Shown here in pieces: positions 6,307 to 9,632 of a stretch of 9,632 bases of DNA. A model generated the notes under the pieces. That model searched no databases. It had not been told where the DNA came from and saw only the letters and a list, made by a program, of their open reading frames with translations. Origin of the DNA: Patescibacteria group bacterium (lineage in GTDB: Bacteria; Patescibacteriota; Minisyncoccia; UBA6257; HR35); contig JANXCM010000019.1 in the NCBI GenBank assembly GCA_025060085.1, positions 1 through 9,632 of the forward strand, written 5' to 3'. How positions within the stretch are numbered: position 1 is the first letter of the stretch; each line of letters opens with the position of its first letter. Position numbers and translations under genes: made by a program.

Positions 6307-8643
6307 ATGAAAGAAACAATTAAATCGTCAGAAATTACTTATGAGCTAAAAAATTCTTATCTAGATTATGCTTTAAGTGTAATTATTTCTCGCGCCCTAC
6401 CTGATGTTCGTGATGGTTTGAAACCTGTTCAGAGAAGAATATTATATGTAATGAAAGAATTGACTCTTTGGCCCAATGAGAAGTTCACTAAGTGTGCTAA
6501 TATTGTGGGTAATACTATCGCTCGTTATCATCCTCATGGTGATCAAGCTGTTTATGAAACATTAGTCAGATTAGCTCAGGATTTTTCTCTTCGTCATCCT
6601 TTAATTTGGGGGCAAGGAAATTTTGGTTCTTTAGATGGTGATCCACCTGCAGCATATCGTTATACTGAAGCTAAGCTTTCTCCTATTGCAGTAGAAATGT
6701 TAGCTGATATTGATAAAGACACTGTTGATTTTCGTCCTAATTATGATAATACCAGAAAAGAGCCTATTGTTTTACCATCTAAACTACCCAATTTAATCAT
6801 CAATGGTTCTTTAGGAATTGCTGTGGGAATGGCAACCAGTATTCCTCCTCATAATCTTATCGAAATTGGAGAGGGGATAAAGAAAATTATTAAAGATCAA
6901 AATATTTCACTTAAAGAACTTCTTCAAACTATTAAGGGTCCTGATTTTCCTACTGGTGGAATTATTTATGGAAAAAAAACTCTTTTTGAAGCCTATAAAA
7001 CAGGAAAAGGAAGTATAGTTATTAGAGGGAAGATTAAAATAGAAGAGACGAAAAGAGGAAATAAATATTTAGTTATCACTGAAATACCCTGGCAAGTAAA
7101 TAAATCTGAACTAGTTCGTCAGATTGCTGATTTAGGTTTAAACAAAATTTTACCCCAAATAAAGGAAGTAAGGGATGAATCTAATCGAGAAGGGATAAGA
7201 ATAATTATTGAACTCGCCGATAAAGAAGAAAGATTGATTCAAAATACAATTAATAAAATTTATCGCTTAACCGATCTTCAAAAAAATTTTTATTTTAATT
7301 TAATTGCTTTAGAAAATGGTCTTCAACCGCGAGTTTTTGATCTAAAAGAAATTTTAATTAATTGGTTGAATCATCGACGAGAAGTTATTCGTCGTCGAAC
7401 AAAATATGATTTGGAAAAAACTAAAGAGAGAATTGAAATTTTAGAAGGTTTTAAGAAAGCTATTCAAAATATAGATTTAGTTATCAAAATTATTAAAAAA
7501 TCTCCTGATAAGCAAACAGCTAAAAAAAATTTAATATCTAAATTAAAAATAAATGATCGTCAGGCTGAGGCAATTTTGGAAATGCCTCTTCGTTCTTTAA
7601 CTTCGTTGGAAACTAAAAAAATTATTGAAGAATTGAATGAAAAATTAAAACTTAAATCAGAATTGGAGATTATTTTGAAATATCCTAAAAAAATTGATGA
7701 ATTGATAATCAAAGAAATTGATGAGTTGATAGAAAAGTATGGTGAAAAGAGAAAAACTCAAATTATCGAAGAAGATATAGTTAACGCTAAAGAAGATAAA
7801 GAAATTATTAAAGAAGATATTTTACTTTTCATTAATCAAAAAAAATTAGTAAGATCTTTTAAAATTGATACTCCTGTTGAAAAAATCATAAAAACCAAAG
7901 ATGAATTTGGAAAATTGGTTTTGACTAATACTCAAGAAAAAATTTTTACTTATTCTCAAAAAGGAAAATTTTTTACTATTCCTGTTATTGAATTTTATGA
8001 AAATCCGAAATATTTAGAATCAACAATTAGTTTAGATAAAGATGAACATCTTATTGATGTTTTTAGAGCAAGTAATCAAAAAAATCTTATTTGCTTAACT
8101 AAAATGGGCTTAGGTAAAAAGATTAAAATTGATGATGTTTTATCCAATAGAAAAACAGGAGTACAAATAATTAAACTTAAGGGTAATGATACTTTAGTGA
8201 AGGTTCTACCTCTTGAAGATGAACAAATAATTATTTTTACTCAAAATGGTTTTTCTTTAGGAATAAAAGAAGGTATTCCTATTCAAGGCAGATCATCAGC
8301 GGGAGTGAAAATAATTAAACTTTCACCCTCTGATCAAATTTTTAATGCTTCAGCGGTAAATAAAAATTGTGTTTTGATTATTTTTAACAATGGTTATGCC
8401 AAAAAATTTTCAATTAAAGAGATTAATTTTCAGAAAAGAGGTGGAAGAGGAATAAAAATATTTGATTTAAAAGAAAAACTTGGTACGCCAATATTTATTG
8501 ATTTAGTTAATAATGATGATAAAATTATGGTAATTAACGAAAAGATTAAAACAATTCCAGTAAAGGATATTAAAGAGATAAAAAGAACCAATCAACCAAT
8601 TAAGCTTGTCGAAGAAAAAATTAATTCAGTTATTTTGATTTAA
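6307..8643 (+). CDS. gyrA: DNA gyrase subunit A
   Basis: 778 aa. GyrA cuts and rejoins DNA for the GyrA2-GyrB2 gyrase, which introduces negative supercoils; gyrB is not in the window. The N-terminal breakage-reunion domain begins with typical YLDYALSVIISRALPDVRDG (18-37). The active-site Tyr is Y119 in AAYRYTEAKL, next to R118. The quinolone-site motif is HPHGDQAVYE (75-84): E. coli Ser83 is Gln80 here and Asp87 is Glu84. A coiled-coil tower (about 355-490) leads to a C-terminal region (501-778) that I divide into six beta-pinwheel repeats. The canonical GyrA box (QRRGGKG) expected in the first repeat is absent, and that repeat looks shortened; QKRGGRG occurs instead at 709-715, in the fifth repeat. 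A ParC-like role is possible, but gyrase remains the better name in an organism likely to have one type IIA enzyme. The 170-aa gene follows after 2 nt. Confidence 0.95.
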   Translation: MKETIKSSEITYELKNSYLDYALSVIISRALPDVRDGLKPVQRRILYVMKELTLWPNEKFTKCANIVGNTIARYHPHGDQAVYETLVRLAQDFSLRHPLIWGQGNFGSLDGDPPAAYRYTEAKLSPIAVEMLADIDKDTVDFRPNYDNTRKEPIVLPSKLPNLIINGSLGIAVGMATSIPPHNLIEIGEGIKKIIKDQNISLKELLQTIKGPDFPTGGIIYGKKTLFEAYKTGKGSIVIRGKIKIEETKRGNKYLVITEIPWQVNKSELVRQIADLGLNKILPQIKEVRDESNREGIRIIIELADKEERLIQNTINKIYRLTDLQKNFYFNLIALENGLQPRVFDLKEILINWLNHRREVIRRRTKYDLEKTKERIEILEGFKKAIQNIDLVIKIIKKSPDKQTAKKNLISKLKINDRQAEAILEMPLRSLTSLETKKIIEELNEKLKLKSELEIILKYPKKIDELIIKEIDELIEKYGEKRKTQIIEEDIVNAKEDKEIIKEDILLFINQKKLVRSFKIDTPVEKIIKTKDEFGKLVLTNTQEKIFTYSQKGKFFTIPVIEFYENPKYLESTISLDKDEHLIDVFRASNQKNLICLTKMGLGKKIKIDDVLSNRKTGVQIIKLKGNDTLVKVLPLEDEQIIIFTQNGFSLGIKEGIPIQGRSSAGVKIIKLSPSDQIFNASAVNKNCVLIIFNNGYAKKFSIKEINFQKRGGRGIKIFDLKEKLGTPIFIDLVNNDDKIMVINEKIKTIPVKDIKEIKRTNQPIKLVEEKINSVILI

Positions 8644-8645
8644 AA

Positions 8646-9158
8646 ATGGAAGGCAGAGAAATAAAAATTAGAATTAACCCTAAAATATTTTGGTATTTAA
8701 TTTTTGCTTTACTGATAATTTTTTTAGCGATATTAATTAAACGAACATTTTTTACTGAAAAATATGTCGGTGTTTATTTTCTTAATGGCGAACTCTATAT
8801 TGGTCGATTAATTTATCTTCCTAAAATGAAATTAACTGATGCTTATTTTTACCGTGTTGATCAACAAACAGGAAATAATGTTTTAATTCCTATTAATCAA
8901 TTACCTTGGCAACCCCAAAATAAAATTTATTTAAATAAAAATCAAATTCTATGGATTGCACCCTTAGATGAAAATAGTCAAGCCTTAAGTTTAATTAAAA
9001 ATAGAATCAGAGGAAATTTAAATCAACCTAATTTACCAGTTAATAATCAATTTATTCAAAATCAACCACCCATTAATCCGCCCAATCCAAATCAAAACAA
9101 TAATATAAATCAAAATCAAAATCAAAATCCACCTATAGAAGAAGAAATAAATCAATAA
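8646..9158 (+). CDS. Membrane-anchored protein with N/Q/P-rich tail, conserved Patescibacteria-type
   Basis: 170 aa. The short basic N-terminus (MEGREIKIRINPK) precedes one hydrophobic helix at about 15-32 (WYLIFALLIIFLAILI). A compact domain follows (39-117): KYVGVYFLNGELYIGRLIYL, then KLTDAYFYRVD, then NKIYLNKNQILWIAPLDENS and a final SLIKNRI. I recall this pattern ('vYL.nG..YfGkL...p...LtdvYyl...l..e..i.r..vlfwe.L..dS.vv..I') from uncharacterised Patescibacterial proteins, without a known function. Residues about 124-166 are disordered and rich in Asn, Gln and Pro, with NQNQNQN encoded by a hexanucleotide repeat; the last residues are acidic (EEEINQ). With a basic N-terminus inside, the domain and tail should lie outside the membrane. 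It starts 2 nt after the gyrA stop, so translation is probably coupled, and rpmG follows after 8 nt. Confidence 0.85.
   Translation: MEGREIKIRINPKIFWYLIFALLIIFLAILIKRTFFTEKYVGVYFLNGELYIGRLIYLPKMKLTDAYFYRVDQQTGNNVLIPINQLPWQPQNKIYLNKNQILWIAPLDENSQALSLIKNRIRGNLNQPNLPVNNQFIQNQPPINPPNPNQNNNINQNQNQNPPIEEEINQ
9108..9128 (+). repeat. Hexanucleotide tandem repeat (AATCAA, 3.5 copies)
   Basis: Three exact AATCAA units and half of a fourth, in frame, encode alternating Asn-Gln in the tail of the upstream membrane protein. As the unit is six bases, copy changes would lengthen or shorten the tail without shifting frame. Confidence 0.95.
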
Positions 9159-9166
9159 ATAATAAA

Positions 9167-9328
9167 ATGGCAGTTAAAACACGAAATTTAATTAGAATGA
9201 AATGTACTGAATGTCAAAGAGCAAACTATTATTATTGGAAAAAAAAAGGAGCTGAAAAAAAATTAGAATTAAATAAATTTTGCAAATGGTGTCGAAAACA
9301 TACCAAGCATAAGGAAAGTAAGAAGTAG
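9167..9328 (+). CDS. rpmG: 50S ribosomal protein L33 (zinc-binding form)
   Basis: 53 aa, the usual size for L33. It opens MAVKTRNLIRMKCTECQRAN and carries two CxxC knuckles, C13/C16 (CTEC) and C39/C42 (CKWC), so it is the zinc-ribbon (C+) form. The middle segment YYYWKKKG and the basic C-terminus (CRKHTKHKESKK) are typical. L33 sits near the E site of the large subunit. It starts 8 nt after the stop of the 170-aa membrane protein and is the last gene of the plus-strand series beginning at 5438. GAAGAAG about 24 nt upstream is too distant to be a ribosome binding site; the immediate leader is A/T only. The start chosen gives a complete L33 with no extra N-terminal residues. Confidence 0.96.
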   Translation: MAVKTRNLIRMKCTECQRANYYYWKKKGAEKKLELNKFCKWCRKHTKHKESKK

Positions 9329-9341
9329 AGTTTCTTGTAAT

Positions 9342-9366
9342 ATTAAAAATGTTTAATTTTTTATTT
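9342..9366 (+). terminator. Weak terminator-like hairpin after rpmG
   Basis: ATTAAA (9342-9347) and TTTAAT (9352-9357) can pair as a 6-bp stem with a 4-nt loop, followed by TTTTT, one A and TTT. The position 14 nt after the rpmG stop is right for an intrinsic terminator. The stem is all A-U, so it would be weak and may be chance. Confidence 0.35.
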
Positions 9367-9428
9367 ATATATAATTAATATATCAATAATTATATTAAAA
9401 CATAATTATAAATAATTGAAAAATAAAA

Positions 9429-9505
9429 GGGTTGAAAATTAAATTACATTTAAAAGATTAAAATAAAAATTCAATCCGGTCTTAATTAAATTGCTATCTT
9501 TTAAA
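9429..9505 (+). other. Two interleaved inverted repeats, possible H-type pseudoknot in mRNA leader
   Basis: Stem A pairs GGGTTGAA (9429-9436) with TTCAATCC (9470-9477), 8 bp including one G-U. Stem B pairs TTTAAAAGAT (9449-9458) with ATCTTTTAAA (9496-9505), 10 exact pairs. The arms alternate A, B, A', B', the order of an H-type pseudoknot, with connecting stretches of 12, 11 and 18 nt. The ATG of the next gene lies 8 nt after stem B. Stem A contains most of the G and C in an otherwise A/T gap. Not a tRNA: there is no T-arm pairing or acceptor stem. Confidence 0.4.
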
Positions 9506-9513
9506 AATAAAAA

Positions 9514-9632
9514 ATGATATTCGGACCAGAGAATAAAAATAATAAAAATTTTAAAAAAAGTATCGATGACATTGGAGACATAAGGCAACAAGTTGAAAAA
9601 GCTATAAAAGAAAAATTATTAAATTTAAATAC
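9514..9632 (+). CDS. Start of an unidentified gene (cut by right edge)
   Basis: An ATG at 9514 opens a frame with no stop through the end of the window (39 codons visible). The start reads MIFGPENKNNKNFKKSID and continues DIGDIRQQVEKAIKEKLLNL, a polar start followed by a likely amphipathic helix. I do not recognise the family. Evidence that it is real: an open frame, amino-acid use like the neighbouring genes, the same A-rich pre-ATG context (AAAAA before ATG) as other genes here, and a fresh start 185 bp after rpmG behind a terminator-like element. Genes such as secE often lie near rpmG in bacteria, but these residues show no membrane segment, so I do not assign it. Confidence 0.55.
   Translation, partial: MIFGPENKNNKNFKKSIDDIGDIRQQVEKAIKEKLLNLN

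Noticed and set aside
9429..9480. tRNA gene suggested by TTCAATCC resembling a T-loop
   Set aside because: The bases flanking it do not form a 5-bp T-arm and there is no D-arm, anticodon arm or acceptor stem.

Overview
The window looks like ordinary chromosome from a very AT-rich bacterium (roughly a quarter G+C by eye), most likely a member of the Candidate Phyla Radiation / Patescibacteria, in or near the Parcubacteria. This rests on protein style rather than any marker search. The ribosomal protein S1 is short, with four domains. The genes beside gyrA are a degraded metallo-beta-lactamase-like protein and two small single-pass membrane proteins. There is a sigma-region-4/HARE-HTH regulator, and a membrane protein resembling the N-terminal part of Patescibacterial type IV secretion ATPases. 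Conserved glycines of FtsH and GyrA use GGN codons and one gene ends in TGA, so the standard bacterial code applies rather than the UGA=glycine code of Gracilibacteria/SR1.

Layout, left to right. (1) Bases 1-2339, plus strand: the 3' part of a DNA-binding regulator (sigma region 4-like HTH plus HARE-HTH), overlapping by 4 bp a 440-aa membrane-anchored protein. (2) Bases 2356-5247, minus strand: rpsA (S1) followed after 24 bp by ftsH, converging on block 1 with only 16 bp between stop codons. (3) Bases 5248-5437: a divergent 190-bp intergenic region with candidate back-to-back promoters and a perfect 26-bp A/T palindrome. (4) Bases 5438-9328, plus strand: degenerate MBL-like protein, 76-aa membrane protein, gyrA, 170-aa membrane protein with an Asn/Gln/Pro-rich tail, and rpmG (L33, 53 aa). 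(5) Bases 9329-9632: a weak terminator-like element, a leader with two interleaved inverted repeats (possible pseudoknot), and the start of a gene that runs off the right edge. No stretch longer than 300 bases lacks a gene.

Functionally this is housekeeping: translation (S1, L33), DNA topology (GyrA), membrane protein quality control (FtsH) and one regulator. I see no transposase, integrase, CRISPR array, toxin-antitoxin pair, defence cassette, tRNA or rRNA. I do not think the window holds a new multi-gene system. The items most worth a second look are the stand-alone secretion-ATPase-like domain paired with the sigma4/HARE regulator, the metal-ligand-free MBL-like protein, the GyrA C-terminal domain whose GyrA-box-like motif sits in the wrong blade, the 26-bp palindrome, the possible pseudoknot leader, and the near absence of Shine-Dalgarno sequences.
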